From NCBI RefSeq assembly GCF_009707705.1, contig NZ_WLYX01000001.1, forward strand, positions 434,001-498,000: a stretch of 64,000 nt of DNA, written 5' to 3'. This DNA comes from Paludibacterium denitrificans. GTDB taxonomy: Bacteria; Pseudomonadota; Gammaproteobacteria; Burkholderiales; Chromobacteriaceae. A program made the translations under genes and the position numbers. Of this stretch, positions 18,827 to 28,744 are shown piece by piece (position 1 is the stretch's first letter; each line of letters starts with the position of its first letter). The notes below the pieces were generated by a model, which did no database searches, was not told where the DNA came from, and saw nothing but the letters and a program-made list of their open reading frames with translations.

Positions 18827-20527
18827 TCATACGCCGAGAGGCAGATGCTCCAGTGACCTGACCAGTTCAATCTCCGCCATACACCAGTCACTGCCCTTCT
18901 CCAGCACTTTCCCCAGCGCAATCTGAAAATGCTTGCCTTTGGCCGTCATATAAAACTGCTTGCCCAGCATGTAAACCGACACCGGCATGATCAGGGTATT
19001 GATACTTTTCCCTTGCCGATTAAACGGTACAAACAACGCAATATGCCCGCCCTGCCAGACCTGATCCTCCGGTAAAGAAGGATCAATCAACCGGACATCA
19101 GTTGGCCGAATCGCTGCCGCCACCGGCCGATGCGACAGCGTCTCGATACCTAAATAGACCCGCTCTTTGGGTAAATGTTTTAGTCGACGGATCATCCCCA
19201 GACTCCGTGTCGCCGCCTCACGACTACTCCGGAACCCGATCAGATGGCCAAGCCCAACCCATTCATTCCCGACAGCCCCCAACGAAACCCCAAGCCCTGT
19301 CTGGCTGATGTTGGATAACTCCCACTCAGGAAATTTTTCCTGCACAGGAGCAATGATGGCATCAGCAGAAGCCGGGCCAAGAGGCGAGCGATCTCTTTTC
19401 CGATTGGTGATAAATCCATAGATACGGATATTGGCAGCATCATCAAACGTCTCTGTCGCCGCCTGTCGATTCTGATGCTGTAACGCAACCTCGTCGGGCT
19501 GGCGGATCAATTTATGCAGCACAGGCAAGCGGTGCGTTACCTCGATCTTACGATCCTTGACACTGATCCGCTCGGCCCGCTGGAATAACATCGGTTTCGG
19601 TGCCCATTCACGACACAACAGCCGTAGCAGATTGGCGTCAATCCCCGGTTCAATCAGCCGCTTGATTTCGGCAGGCACCCGTCCGCCCTCAAGCACAAGC
19701 GCCCAGCCATGCAGAATCTCCACCACTTCCGCCGTACTCCAGAAGCGGGCATCGCCACCAGAGAAACGTGCATCGGCCCGCCCGGCAGGTTTGTCCTCGC
19801 TCAAGAGCACCACAAAGCTGGAATTACTGGCAAAAGACGCTGTGATGGACATCCGGTTGGATACCAAAGTCAGCAATTCATAGGCAAAGTTAACCTGCCG
19901 CATGGGCAAGTTGCCACTATCCAACAGTGTCAGCATCAACATAATAAGATATTGATCCTGCACTGTTGTCGCCACGCCCTGCTCGCCAAACAAAAAGACC
20001 GGCGACGCTTCCATCGCCTGCCGTTCGGCAAACTGATAAAGCTTATGCACCTCCAGCCAGAATCCCTCATCGGGAGAGAAATGCCGCAGCAACTGCCAGC
20101 GTGCGTACTCCTGACGATAATGCATCATTCTAGCCGGGATCAACGGCAGCTGACCGGATGCCAACGAACCGTCGAGTCCATCAGACAGAACAGACTGGTA
20201 AAACGCAAGAAACTGTCGGCCATAGCTGAGAATCTGCGCACGCAGTTGCCCTTCCAGTATCTTGGGAATGCGAGCATTCATCACATACTGGCCACACAAG
20301 GTCTCGTGCAATCCGTGCGACTCCGTGTTTAGGGTAAGAACCGCCTCAACCAAACCTGCAGAAACCGGCACCGAGCCCTCATTCAGCTCGGCCATGATTT
20401 CCGTCACCCGATCATGAGCCCCTAGGCCGAACTCCTTCTTCAAGGAGTCAACATAAGCCTTTGCCGACGCTCCGTCAGCCAACGGATCCGACTTGGTTTT
20501 TACACTCCGTGAGAAAAAATCCAGCAT
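18827..20527 (-). CDS. PilZ-like hypothetical protein, 566 residues
   Basis: One of the longest undamaged genes here. It begins MLDFFSRSVKTKSDPLADG. The first 350 residues are mostly helical, with no recognisable motif. Residues about 400-560 contain ELSNISQTGLGVSLG and EWVGLGHLIGFR, which resemble the core of PilZ cyclic-di-GMP receptors, though the RxxxR motif is not obvious. There is no signal peptide or membrane segment, so it is probably cytosolic. It is monocistronic, with H-NS downstream on the opposite side of the gap. The role is unknown; cyclic-di-GMP sensing is a guess. Confidence 0.7.
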   Translation of the reverse strand: MLDFFSRSVKTKSDPLADGASAKAYVDSLKKEFGLGAHDRVTEIMAELNEGSVPVSAGLVEAVLTLNTESHGLHETLCGQYVMNARIPKILEGQLRAQILSYGRQFLAFYQSVLSDGLDGSLASGQLPLIPARMMHYRQEYARWQLLRHFSPDEGFWLEVHKLYQFAERQAMEASPVFLFGEQGVATTVQDQYLIMLMLTLLDSGNLPMRQVNFAYELLTLVSNRMSITASFASNSSFVVLLSEDKPAGRADARFSGGDARFWSTAEVVEILHGWALVLEGGRVPAEIKRLIEPGIDANLLRLLCREWAPKPMLFQRAERISVKDRKIEVTHRLPVLHKLIRQPDEVALQHQNRQAATETFDDAANIRIYGFITNRKRDRSPLGPASADAIIAPVQEKFPEWELSNISQTGLGVSLGAVGNEWVGLGHLIGFRSSREAATRSLGMIRRLKHLPKERVYLGIETLSHRPVAAAIRPTDVRLIDPSLPEDQVWQGGHIALFVPFNRQGKSINTLIMPVSVYMLGKQFYMTAKGKHFQIALGKVLEKGSDWCMAEIELVRSLEHLPLGV

Positions 20528-20646
20528 TTTAGCTTCACTCTCAGATGAAAATCGCCTATGAAGACCACTGCCATGACTACCACGCCATACTACAAGTATT
20601 TAAAGTGTAGATGAACAGGAAAGAACATCAGACGCCAATATTAAAG

Positions 20647-20672
20647 AAAAAGCGTCTGCCTGTAGCAGACGC
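20647..20672 (-). terminator. Terminator of the H-NS-like gene
   Basis: GCGTCTGC-CTGTA-GCAGACGC stem at 20652-20672, followed on the minus strand by TTTTT. Confidence 0.85.
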
Positions 20673-20705
20673 CTTCTCCGGACTACCAGACCCTTTGGTG
20701 GATCT

Positions 20706-21011
20706 TCAAATGGCCAAATCTTCCAAGGTCTTGCCGCTAGCCAACAACTGTTGCACCCATACCGGCTTCCGGCCACGACCAGTCCGGGTAACATCCGGAT
20801 CAGCCGGGTTGCGGTACTTGGCTTCTACCGGCTTACGAGTAGATCCGGTTTTACCCAACACTTCTTCCACGCTCAATCCATAGGCACGAGCCAACTCAAC
20901 AATCTGTTTTTTGGCCTTGGCTTTTTCTTCAGACTCACGACGTTTAATCTCAGCTTCAACATCAGCCTTCAGAGCTACCAGCTCAGTAAAACCCAGTTCA
21001 GAAAGATTCAT
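20706..21011 (-). CDS. H-NS family nucleoid-associated protein
   Basis: A 101-residue protein. The N-terminal oligomerisation helix spans about residues 1-45 (LSELGFTELVALKADVEAEIKRR). A basic linker follows, then the C-terminal DNA-binding domain with KYRNPADPDVTRTGRGRKPVW, the betaproteobacterial form of the AT-hook-like QGR/RGR motif, ending LLASGKTLEDLAI. It is the BpH3/Bv3F-type short H-NS that silences AT-rich foreign DNA. It is followed by a strong terminator and is probably monocistronic. Confidence 0.93.
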   Translation of the reverse strand: MNLSELGFTELVALKADVEAEIKRRESEEKAKAKKQIVELARAYGLSVEEVLGKTGSTRKPVEAKYRNPADPDVTRTGRGRKPVWVQQLLASGKTLEDLAI

Positions 21012-21081
21012 TTTTATATCCCTATTTAATCAACCCAGTTTCTTTTTTAGAATAGCCATACCAATAACAACCAGTCAAGAA

Positions 21082-22128
21082 CTAACTGTCTTTATTTTCC
21101 TCTACTTCAGTATCGTAAGGCAATGACATTTTCTCCAATGTACCCGAATAATTCTGATCCAGATAAATACCATCATCCCAGCAGCCAGCTTGCACCACCG
21201 CCAATCCTTCATAACGGTTTTGACCAACCGCACAACCTGAAACAACCATGCCAATAGACTGATCAGCTACGCCGGGGCTAAACAGTTTTGCGCCAGCAAC
21301 CAGTGCTATTGGTAGAAGAAACCTTAAATAACCGTCTCTTCATTTTCCCCGGTACTGAGCTCGCGCCACAATTTCCGGCCGAGGATAACAACCTTTTTTA
21401 AAGCTGACCGCTCCTATCTTTTCCATGTTAGCCATCTGTGGCACAAACTGCTCCTGTGTCGCCAATCTAACCCACGCAATGCCCGCATCAATATCACGCA
21501 AACACCATACATCTGTGCCTACAGGCATCAATGACGGCTGTTCCAAAACCTTTTCAACCAATCGAGCATTGCCCTCAACGGCTAATACATAACCTTGGCC
21601 GGGTAAAACGACAACAACGCGGCCGTCTACAGACAACACCATACCTCTGTCGAGTGCCTTATCCGGATGCATACCATGCACCCACTGATCCGCCACCGGA
21701 CCTTGCAAGCCAATTAAACTCCAGTCAGCTTGCCGGGTAATTTTAACTTTTGAGCGCAAAACAAACATGGATAATCGGCGAACAATCGCATCAGCTATAT
21801 CGCTGGAAACCATAAGCCAATAGGCATCCTGATGATGCCAAATGAGAAAACTCGCCAGCATCCGCCCTTTGGCCGTCGAATAGCTGCTGTATTGGGCATG
21901 ACTACCATTAACCTCACGAACATCACTGGATAGCTGCCCCTGCAAGAAAGTCAGAGCATCGTCTCCCTCGACGCGAATCAGACTGAAATCAACCAGACAA
22001 CTCACGACAGAAGCATTTCTGAGTGCCGCAACTTGTGATAACTGATCAGGGAAAACCACGCGGCAGTCATCCTTTAAGGTACCTTGATGTTTCTGCAACC
22101 ATGTCATGCATTCGCCATTTATCATCAC
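21082..22128 (-). pseudogene. ygfZ: YgfZ-type folate-binding / iron-sulfur repair protein, frameshifted
   Basis: YgfZ, a GcvT-fold protein, supports repair and maturation of Fe-S enzymes such as MiaB. The frame shows VDFSLIRVEGDDALTFLQGQLSSDV, YSTAKGRMLASFLIW and the signature FKKGCYP with its functional Cys. The GQE part of K-G-C-Y-x-G-Q-E is misread as RPE near 21376. One missing A near 21343 cuts the gene; the C-terminal part KRRLFKVSLPIALVAGAKLF...YSGTLEKMSLPYDTEVEENKDS follows with another indel near 21315. The start may be 22128 or the Met codon at 22107. It is transcribed alone towards H-NS. Confidence 0.85.
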
Positions 22129-22343
22129 TGTCTACTCACCGTAATACTTTATTTAACGATTACTATCTTACCGCTGCATGCTCCAGCGTCACTAGCTATC
22201 TTAGTCTCCACCAATAAAAACAGAAGAATAAATTTGATAATTTATTTAGTTTATTAGTCGTTACCCCAAGCGCTCACATGCACGGCGCACAAGAAGGCGT
22301 TGACACATCGCAAACAACTATGTATAGTTCGCCTTCACTCAAT

Positions 22344-22419
22344 TCCCTGATAGCTCAGTTGGTAGAGCGACGGACTGTTAATCCGCAGGTCGCAGGTTCG
22401 AGCCCTGCTCGGGGAGCCA
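22344..22419 (+). tRNA. tRNA-Asn (GTT), copy 1
   Basis: A 76-base cloverleaf with acceptor TCCCTGA/TCGGGGA, anticodon loop CTGTTAA (GTT), T-loop GTTCGAGCC and encoded CCA. A copy differing by one D-loop base follows 40 bases later. Confidence 0.95.
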
Positions 22420-22459
22420 CCTTTCTCATAAGGTGTAATGAGTGGTTTTAAAGTATTAT

Positions 22460-22535
22460 TCCCTGATAGCTCAGCTGGTAGAGCGACGGACTGTTAATCC
22501 GCAGGTCGCAGGTTCGAGCCCTGCTCGGGGAGCCA
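22460..22535 (+). tRNA. tRNA-Asn (GTT), copy 2
   Basis: As copy 1 except AGCTGGTA in place of AGTTGGTA in the D-loop. The anticodon is GTT and CCA is encoded. Confidence 0.95.
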
Positions 22536-22541
22536 AGATTT

Positions 22542-22576
22542 AACGCCGTGAATTCCAAGTAATTCACGGCGTTTTT
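22542..22576 (+). terminator. Terminator of the tRNA-Asn pair
   Basis: AACGCCGTGAATT and AATTCACGGCGTT form a long stem followed by TTTT. Confidence 0.85.
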
Positions 22577-22628
22577 CATTTCTCTATTACCATTGCACAA
22601 TCCACCCGATTATTCCATAGCATAAACA

Positions 22629-23467
22629 ATGACTTCCAAGCCGGTTCTCTTCGCCTCGGGTGCCATTCTGTTGTGGGCATCACTTGCCACGCTGGGTGCA
22701 CTCACTAAAACATTGCCCCCTTTTTTGTTGTCGGAATCAGTTTGGTAATTGGCAGTCTGCTTGGTTTACACCGACTGAAAGAATGGCGGGTACCTCCCTT
22801 CACCCTGTTAGTCGGCATCTATGGTTTGTTCGGTTACCACTTTTTGTTGTTTTTTGCCTTTCGCCATGCGCTTACCATGGAAGCCAATTTACTGAATTAC
22901 TTGTGGCCGCTGCTCATCGTTACCTTATCGCCCATCATTTTGCCCGGCACCCACCTGACACGCCGCCATGTATTTGGCAGTATTCTTGGATTTCTTGGTG
23001 CAGGACTGATTGTCACCGGCGGTAAACTGGCACTTTCGTATCAGTATCTGAGTGGCTATCTACTGGCCATTGGCGCCGCGATCATCTGGTCAACATTCAG
23101 CCTTATGACTCGCCGCCTGCCACCTTTTCCCAATAGTGCGGTCGGCGGATTTTGCCTGATTTCCGGACTGTTATCTTTGGCCTGCCACGCCGCCTTTGAA
23201 CCCACCATATCCCCCACAACGAACCAGTGGCTCTCGTTAGGATTGCTGGGCTTGGGACCAATGGGCGGAGCTTTCTTCCTGTGGGATAGAGCACTCAAGG
23301 AAGGCGACCCTCGCCAAATCGGCGCCCTTTCCTACATCACACCACTGCTTTCAACCATGCTCCCGGTCATCTCTGGGCAAGGCCAATTAAACAGTACGGT
23401 TCTTGTTGCCGTGATCTTGATTTTGGGCGGCGCGTTACTTGGAACCCTCTCCGCGAAAAAGCATTGA
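22629..23467 (+). pseudogene. EamA/DMT-family exporter (YddG-like), one frameshift
   Basis: A ten-helix drug/metabolite transporter of about 279 residues after correction. The first helix MTSKPVLFASGAILLWASLATLG is in one frame. An indel in the C/T run near 22715 then shifts into IGSLLGLHRLKEW, FFAFRHALTMEANLLNYLWPLLIV, two EamA repeats, and the end [14 protein letters not shown]. The motif ANLLNYLWPLLIVTLSP fits the YddG aromatic amino-acid exporter subgroup. The substrate is not provable from sequence. Confidence 0.85.
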
Positions 23468-23619
23468 GCACAAGCAAGAAATGGTGGCAGAACCATAACT
23501 ACTCAACCAACAGATCACAGGCGGGCAACAAGCTTCTTGGACGCGTTTGCCATGTAACGTATTATCAATATGCCATTGAAAAATTGATGAACCTGTCTCA
23601 CGCACAACAAGGAGTGAGT

Positions 23620-24087
23620 ATGTCGGTATTAAAAGAGTTCAAAGAATTTGCCGTTAAAGGCAACGTTGTTGATCTGGCAGTGGGTGTGGTGATTGGCGGA
23701 GCATTTGGGTCCATCGTGAAATCGCTGGTTGACGATATCATCATGCCACCGATAGGCCTGCTGATCGGAAATGTCGATTTTTCCAATCTGTTTGTAGTAC
23801 TGAAAGAAGGTAGCAAACAAGCTGGGCCATATGTCTCGGTTGCCGCCGCCAAAGCAGCTGGCGCCGTCACGCTGAATATCGGTTTGTTCATCAATGCACT
23901 GGTCAGCTTTACCATCGTGGCCTTCGCCATTTTCATGCTGGTAAAAGCGATTAACCGACTCAAGCGTGAAACGCCAAAAGAAGCTGCTCCTGCCGGGCTT
24001 ACCACCAAGGACTGCCCATATTGCTTGTCCACCATCCCGGAACAAGCCACGCGCTGCCCGCATTGCACATCCGAATTAAATAGTTAA
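23620..24087 (+). CDS. mscL: Large-conductance mechanosensitive channel MscL
   Basis: A protein of 155 residues that opens under membrane tension to release solutes during osmotic downshock. The N-terminal amphipathic helix is [30 protein letters not shown] and is followed by TM1. TM2 is [29 protein letters not shown]. The tail [22 protein letters not shown] carries two CxxC pairs, a zinc-ribbon-like ending common in betaproteobacterial MscL. The start at 23620 is chosen because AAGGAG lies just upstream; a longer in-frame extension to 23464 has no support. Confidence 0.95.
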   Translation: MSVLKEFKEFAVKGNVVDLAVGVVIGGAFGSIVKSLVDDIIMPPIGLLIGNVDFSNLFVVLKEGSKQAGPYVSVAAAKAAGAVTLNIGLFINALVSFTIVAFAIFMLVKAINRLKRETPKEAAPAGLTTKDCPYCLSTIPEQATRCPHCTSELNS

Positions 24088-24098
24088 CCCCACCAAGC

Positions 24099-24130
24099 AA
24101 GGTTGGCCGAAACCGGATTCGGCCAACCTT
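24099..24130. terminator. Inverted GTTGGCCGAA pair after mscL
   Basis: AAGGTTGGCCGAA and TTCGGCCAACCTT are 13-bp perfect arms around a 6-base loop, 11 bases after the mscL stop. It is the clearest of the three uptake-sequence-like inverted pairs. Confidence 0.75.
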
Positions 24131-24148
24131 GAGCCATTTTGCTTATAC

Positions 24149-24176
24149 AAAAAAGGAGGCATATGCCTCCTTTTTT
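24149..24176. terminator. Bidirectional terminator between mscL and the chemotaxis receptor gene
   Basis: AAAAAAGGAGGC-AT-ATGCCTCCTTTTTT is symmetric with A- and T-runs on both sides, so it can stop transcription from either convergent gene. Confidence 0.85.
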
Positions 24177-24195
24177 ACCTTGCAAATTGCACGCG

Positions 24196-26006
24196 TTATT
24201 CACGTGCTTTGCCAATGCCATCCAACAAGCTGTTGGGGTCAAACCCAACTCGCAACGCTCCCCACGGCCGACCATCCAGCACAATCGGCAATGCAATTTC
24301 CGACAGCACTTCGCCGGTATCGCGAATGTAGGTGTGCAACAGGAACGGCAGCGTATTTTTGGCAGATTTCAGCCCGGCTGGATCGTTAAACAACCGCTTG
24401 TCACGGCTGTTGACCAGATCTTTCTCCCGATCGCCAGACGGTACCGGCTATACCAGCTGTTGTGCGTTGGGGCATAACCATTACTATCCACCAACAGACA
24501 GAAACGGCCACCTGTTACATTTTTTACCACACGGTCATAGTAGGGCTGCACCAATTGTTCCGGTGACTATCGTAAGCCGTGTGGTATTTGGCTGGCGAGG
24601 TCCCCGGAATCGGTTGGTAACGCTGATCAAACAGGTTAAGACCGGATTTAAGCTGCTGCAGCAAAAGATCCTGCAATTCATCACGGGCAGCTCTGGCAGT
24701 ATTCACCACACGATCAAACTCACCCTCACCGATCACAAAGCGCGACACCAGCTCCTGCACCTGCTCTGCGGCCAGAGACAATTGGCCAGCAACGTTCTCG
24801 GTGTAATTCAACCGCTCCGTCACCATCTGGCTCAAGCCATGAATTTCCGATACATGATGGTTGACCGGCGATTGGTATTAGCAAAGTCTTCCATGGTATG
24901 AGCGATTTCGGTCAAACTCGATGCCGTCGACTCAAAGTCGCCCATCATTTTGCCAAAGTGATCGGATGCACGGGACACCACATCACGCGCCTGCTGGGTA
25001 TCTTGCGTAATCTCGCCGGTTTCCACCGGGTATCGGACACCAACCCCAACATGCCATCGATGTTGTGGGAGATTTCATCCGTTGCCGTTTTCACCTTTTC
25101 GGCCAACTTGCGTACTTCATCTGCCACCACAGCAAAGCCACGCCCCGACTCACCGGCCCGCGCCGCCTCAATCGCCGCGTTCAGTGCCAACAGATTAGTC
25201 TGATCGGAAATATCCTTGATCAGATCAACGATTGTCTTGATGCTGGCAGAACGCTCGCTCAGGTCATCAACCGTCTGATTAAAGTGGCCGACTTTCTGAC
25301 TGATGTCATAGATACGATCCGCCACCAGCTTGAGTTCGCTATAGGATTCGCGCGCCACATCCAGGTTGGAAAGCGTGGTCGCGGAAATACCTTGCGTCTG
25401 CCCGGTCACCTGATTAATGCCGGTCGTGGTCTGGTCACTGGCGTCCCGCACCCGATTAGCCAGTTCATCCTGCTGGCGGGCGCTCCCCAAAGACTCCGTC
25501 ACATTCTTGCGTGTTCGCGCGGAATCCATCGCAATGCGTACCGTCATGAGCCGGACATTGCTGATGATTTCCCGCATCTTGGTCAGGAAGCGGTTATAAG
25601 ACAGCGACAGATCACGGATTTCATCATAAGTGACCGTGGGAATGTCGCGGGAGAGATCCCCCTCACCTGCACCAATCTCGTTAAAGATTGAAATAATCAT
25701 CTTCAATGGCCGCACAATCAGGTAGCGCAGATACCACACCATAAAGGCGATAAACAGGAAGCAGACCACCCACAGCGTAATGGTCCAGAAAATGGCACTG
25801 TCAATGCTATGTTCGATGGTCGCCAACGCCACCGCGGATGGCACCGAACCTTTTAGTAGGGCACGGATGTCTTCGAGGACATAGTAGACATATCCCACCA
25901 TCGCCAACTGGAACACACTGATAAAGAAAAAAGCACACAATTTCTTCGACAGGGTGTTCCAGAAATTTTTTTCCACCAGACGGTAAATACGCCAGAACCA
26001 CTCCAT
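24196..26006 (-). pseudogene. Methyl-accepting chemotaxis protein with C-terminal sensor domain, frameshifted
   Basis: Two membrane segments lie near residues 22-45 and 70-95, followed by a HAMP-like linker. The signalling hairpin has the invariant tip [45 protein letters not shown]-terminal cytoplasmic domain follows with YQPIPGTSPAKYHT, FCLLVDSNGYAPTHN, NDPAGLKSAKNTLPFLLHTY and RDTGEVLSEIALPI, a sensor module known at the end of some receptors. Breaks are near 25025, 24870, 24570 and 24450. ATG at 26006 is chosen over GTG at 26012 because AAGGAG is well spaced. Confidence 0.85.
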
Positions 26007-26147
26007 GCTCACTCCTTAGCGCAAACAGCCATTCTTGTAGTATGTTTAAAACCAGTCGGCCATTTTTACCTGAATCTACAAAAAAAACCAGCTTATGGCA
26101 GATAAAAACATCAATCCAAGGCTCACAATTGAAACCAACAGCGATTG

Positions 26148-26733
26148 TCAGAGCCTGCGCCACACCATCCAATGCTCACTACCGGCAAAAACCGGCAAGG
26201 CTTCATCCATTAACACACTGTTTTCCAAAACAAAATCATTTCCCAACAATGCAGTCAGCTCGGCCAGTGAAATTCCAAAGGGTGGCCCCTTGGGTTTGTC
26301 GGCCAAAAAGAAAAATCCGGCCAAATAACCGCCCGGAACAATCAGGTCAGCCATCTTTTTGGCGTAGTCAGCACGGCAACGAAGAGGAAGCGCACACAGA
26401 AACGCCCGCTCAAACACCGCTAGATACTGTTGATGCGCCTCCAAAGCGAAAAAATCGGCTTGAGCCAAGCAACCAGCGCGTTCCCCCAACTGGATACGCG
26501 CCTGAGCGATCGCCTCATGGCTAAAATCGATCGCCTCAACACTCAGACCCAAATCCAGCAATCGATGCACATCATGTGCACTACCACAACCGAGGAACCA
26601 GAATACGGGAGGCCGTAGGCAATCTTGCGAAAAATGCCATTTCTTCCAGCGGTACAACGCCGCCTTCCCATGGCGTCACACCACCTTGATAGCGAACATC
26701 CCAAAAATCAGGCAAAGAACTATCTTGCGCCAT
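26148..26733 (-). pseudogene. Thiopurine-methyltransferase-like SAM-dependent methyltransferase, frameshifted
   Basis: The N-terminus MAQDSSLPDFWDVRYQGGVT with TPWEGGVVP, the motif-I-like GCGSAHDVHRLLDLG and AIDFSHEAIAQAR identify a TPMT-type class I methyltransferase. It ends in the lid-like segment GGYLAGFFFLADKPKGPPFG. A frameshift near 26610 separates RILV from PGCGSAHD. Length is about 195 residues. The substrate is unknown; bacterial TPMT proteins act on small thiols, selenium or tellurium compounds. Confidence 0.8.
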
Positions 26734-26753
26734 ATTCCATCACCTTAAACTCT

Positions 26754-27157
26754 TTAGCCACGCGAGTCCGCCAGCACCAGTAGAGCATGAGCAACCTCAG
26801 CGGGCGTCACAAAATCTTGTTCCAGAACTTGGCTCTGGCCGTTCTCAAAGGCCACCTCAAACTTGCACTGTTCATTACGGCGGAACAACACTCCATCGCC
26901 ATCGGCACGTAGCAAGACTCCCCATTCTTTGCTTAAGCAAACTGCACAATATCCAGCAATACCCCAGCTGCTCTGGCCACCCCCAACCATTCATGCCTCT
27001 CTGGCAATCGCTCCCACACAGCATCCTTTTCCAGATCTGGCAACGCACACCATTGCGTAATTTCCTGAAAAGTACGCGCACAGCCTCGGCAAACCTGATC
27101 CCCCAAGGCCGTAGAACAAATGGCAATACACGGAGTATCAACACTACGCTTCATCAT
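26754..27157 (-). pseudogene. DUF1289 protein with C-terminal extension, frameshifted
   Basis: Residues 1-60 form a DUF1289 zinc-binding module (TPCIAICSTALGDQVCRGCARTFQEITQW, four Cys). They are followed by ERLPERHEWL and a C-terminal part, LLRADGDGVLFRRNEQCKFEVAFENGQ. The break at 26931 is GCTTAAGC; GCCAGC gives VQFASKEWGVLL and makes the length a multiple of three. DUF1289 proteins are small cysteine-rich proteins of unknown role, often near Fe-S or quinone genes. It is the last chromosomal gene before the prophage. Confidence 0.7.
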
Positions 27158-27368
27158 GATAACGCCAGTCAACAAGTTACAAAGGTTAGCATACGGCACA
27201 GGTTGTCACTTGTCATATCAAACCAAGCACAACGTTTTATGTACCGCTTAACGCAAGAATAGCGAACAAAACAAGACACTACATGGCAGGAATGCCTGCA
27301 ACCACATGGGAGATACTGGAGAGATAATGACAGGCACCAATCTGCCTAATGGCAGCAGAAACAAAAAA

Positions 27369-27387
27369 AGCGACTTTAAAAGTCGCT
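27369..27387. terminator. Hairpin in the host-prophage junction
   Basis: AGCGACTTTAAAAGTCGCT palindrome flanked by A-run and T-rich sequence. It is the only structure in the roughly 250-base gap between the DUF1289 gene and the attachment site; the rest shows nothing recognisable. Confidence 0.5.
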
Positions 27388-27412
27388 TAATTTATTACTA
27401 CTAAACAGAATT

Positions 27413-27460
27413 TGGTCGGGGTGAGAAGATTCGAACTTCCGACCCTCTGCACCCCATGCA
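27413..27460 (-). other. Prophage attachment site: 3' half of tRNA-Pro (GGG)
   Basis: On the minus strand this reads from the anticodon loop (ATGGGGTGC) through the anticodon 3' stem, variable region, T-loop GTTCGAATC and acceptor CACCCCG to ACCA. The 5' half of the tRNA is absent. This is the standard product of tyrosine-integrase insertion into a tRNA gene, and the integrase gene starts 119 bases away. The intact tRNA-Pro(GGG) should be at the other prophage end. Confidence 0.8.
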
Positions 27461-27578
27461 CAACAGCAAACATGCACATGTACTTGAAAATAATGAGCAA
27501 ACTTTAGTGAGAGTATAATATTTTTGTTGGCGACAGGCGACGTGAAACCATTGGTACTGCTTGGTCATGTCATGGGTA

Positions 27579-28744
27579 TTAGAAGGTTTCTTTGGCGGTT
27601 CCGGCGCCTGGTAGACTCATGATTACCTCGCTGACTGGCGTTTCTCTGAGCTTGATGTAGGCCTCAGTCATGGCTTCGTCTGTATGTGCCGCACCGATTG
27701 AAATCTGCGTCAAAGAGTACCCTGCCTTCTTCGCATCAGTCATTGCCTTAGCCCTCAAGTCTTTAAGGGTTACACCTTCGATTCCCGCCCTCGCTCGAGC
27801 ACGAGTCCATGCTGTACCAATCCCATGAGCTGAGTAGGGTTCACCGCTCCCATTGCATATCACATAGGCCGATCGTTTTGTATCATCATTGATCGACCTT
27901 CCTTGTGACCATGCCGTTCTAGCTATTTCCAAGACAGACCATATTTGTTCTGTCATTGGAACAAAAACCTTTGCCCCACTGCTTCGCTCAGTCTTTGTAG
28001 GGGTAAAGAGAATCCCTTTTCCGTTACGTCTGCCCACTTTAGCAGTCTAATTTCGGTCGTTCGCTGATACATCAGGTAGCAGAGATCGATATAGCATTGC
28101 ACCATTATCCCGCTACGGTTTTTCCGTCCATCCTTCCCGATCAGCAGGCATTTTCGTATTGCCTGATACTCATCATCAGTCAGGTACCGCATTCTTCTCT
28201 TTGGCTTCTTAATGCTTACCTCTCGGACTGGATTATCGCTTCGCATTCCTCTACGGCAAGCCCATCTAAAAAAATCAGATAGGCGTGAATGGTATACCTG
28301 AGCCATACGCCTACCCTCCCACTGATCTACGAACTTTGCCACGTCGACAGGTAATATCTGATCGACATCGAACTCAAAGAATGCATCTTCAATAACAGCA
28401 GAGGAACTGATCAGCTGTCGGTTAACAATGTCATGCATCTTTGCCCGGGCGGTCTCTTTTGGCCTTTCCTTATCTCTTTCAGAAATGACTGCGGACATGT
28501 ATTCCCTGAAATTTCTCGGGAAATTCCCCTCGTCGCCAGCAACACGATTGTGATCTGTTATGCGCTGGGCTAGCCGTCTTGCTTCGACCTCCCCCTTTTC
28601 AATGTGGCATAGGCTATGCCATTTTTTAGACTTGCCGTCATCCGGGCTTATCATCGGCTCAGCGGAAAAAAGATAGTACCGGTGTCCTTTTATATAGATG
28701 CGCGAAAGCGTAAGGCTCCGGTGTGACTGGCGTGGCTTACTCAT
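27579..28744 (-). pseudogene. int: Phage tyrosine integrase, one frameshift
   Basis: About 388 residues. The N-terminus is MSKPRQSHRSLTLSRIYIKG. The core-binding domain contains FVDQWEGRRMAQVYHSRLSDFFRWA. The catalytic domain has the first Arg in MYQRTTEIRLLKW, the second box as TLKDLRAKAMTDAKKAG (Lys where His is common), and GAAHTDEAMTEAYIK with the terminal His and nucleophile Tyr. A frameshift near 28030 separates ADVTEKG and ILFTPTKTERSS. The start overlaps the stop of the preceding gene (ATGA). It catalyses integration at tRNA-Pro. Confidence 0.9.

Larger units (their letters stand above)
350..25107. repeat. Dispersed DNA-uptake-sequence-like 10-mer GTTGGCCGAA (21 copies)
   Basis: Exact copies on the plus strand start at 350, 1805, 2464, 4699, 8823, 10030, 14811, 17408, 18533, 19101 and 24102. 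Reverse copies (TTCGGCCAAC) start at 4680, 5720, 7196, 7975, 12994, 15895, 16428, 17385, 24118 and 25098. Flanks favour A-A/G before and A after. Most lie in genes, where they read LAE or FGQ with the TTG leucine codon; others are intergenic, three times as inverted pairs. A random 10-mer would be expected about 0.05 times in this stretch. Copies in the prophage are only at 41526 and 51142. Confidence 0.85.

Noticed and set aside
23464..23619. A longer start for MscL giving an extra 52 N-terminal residues
   Set aside because: The AAGGAG site and family N-terminus point to 23620.
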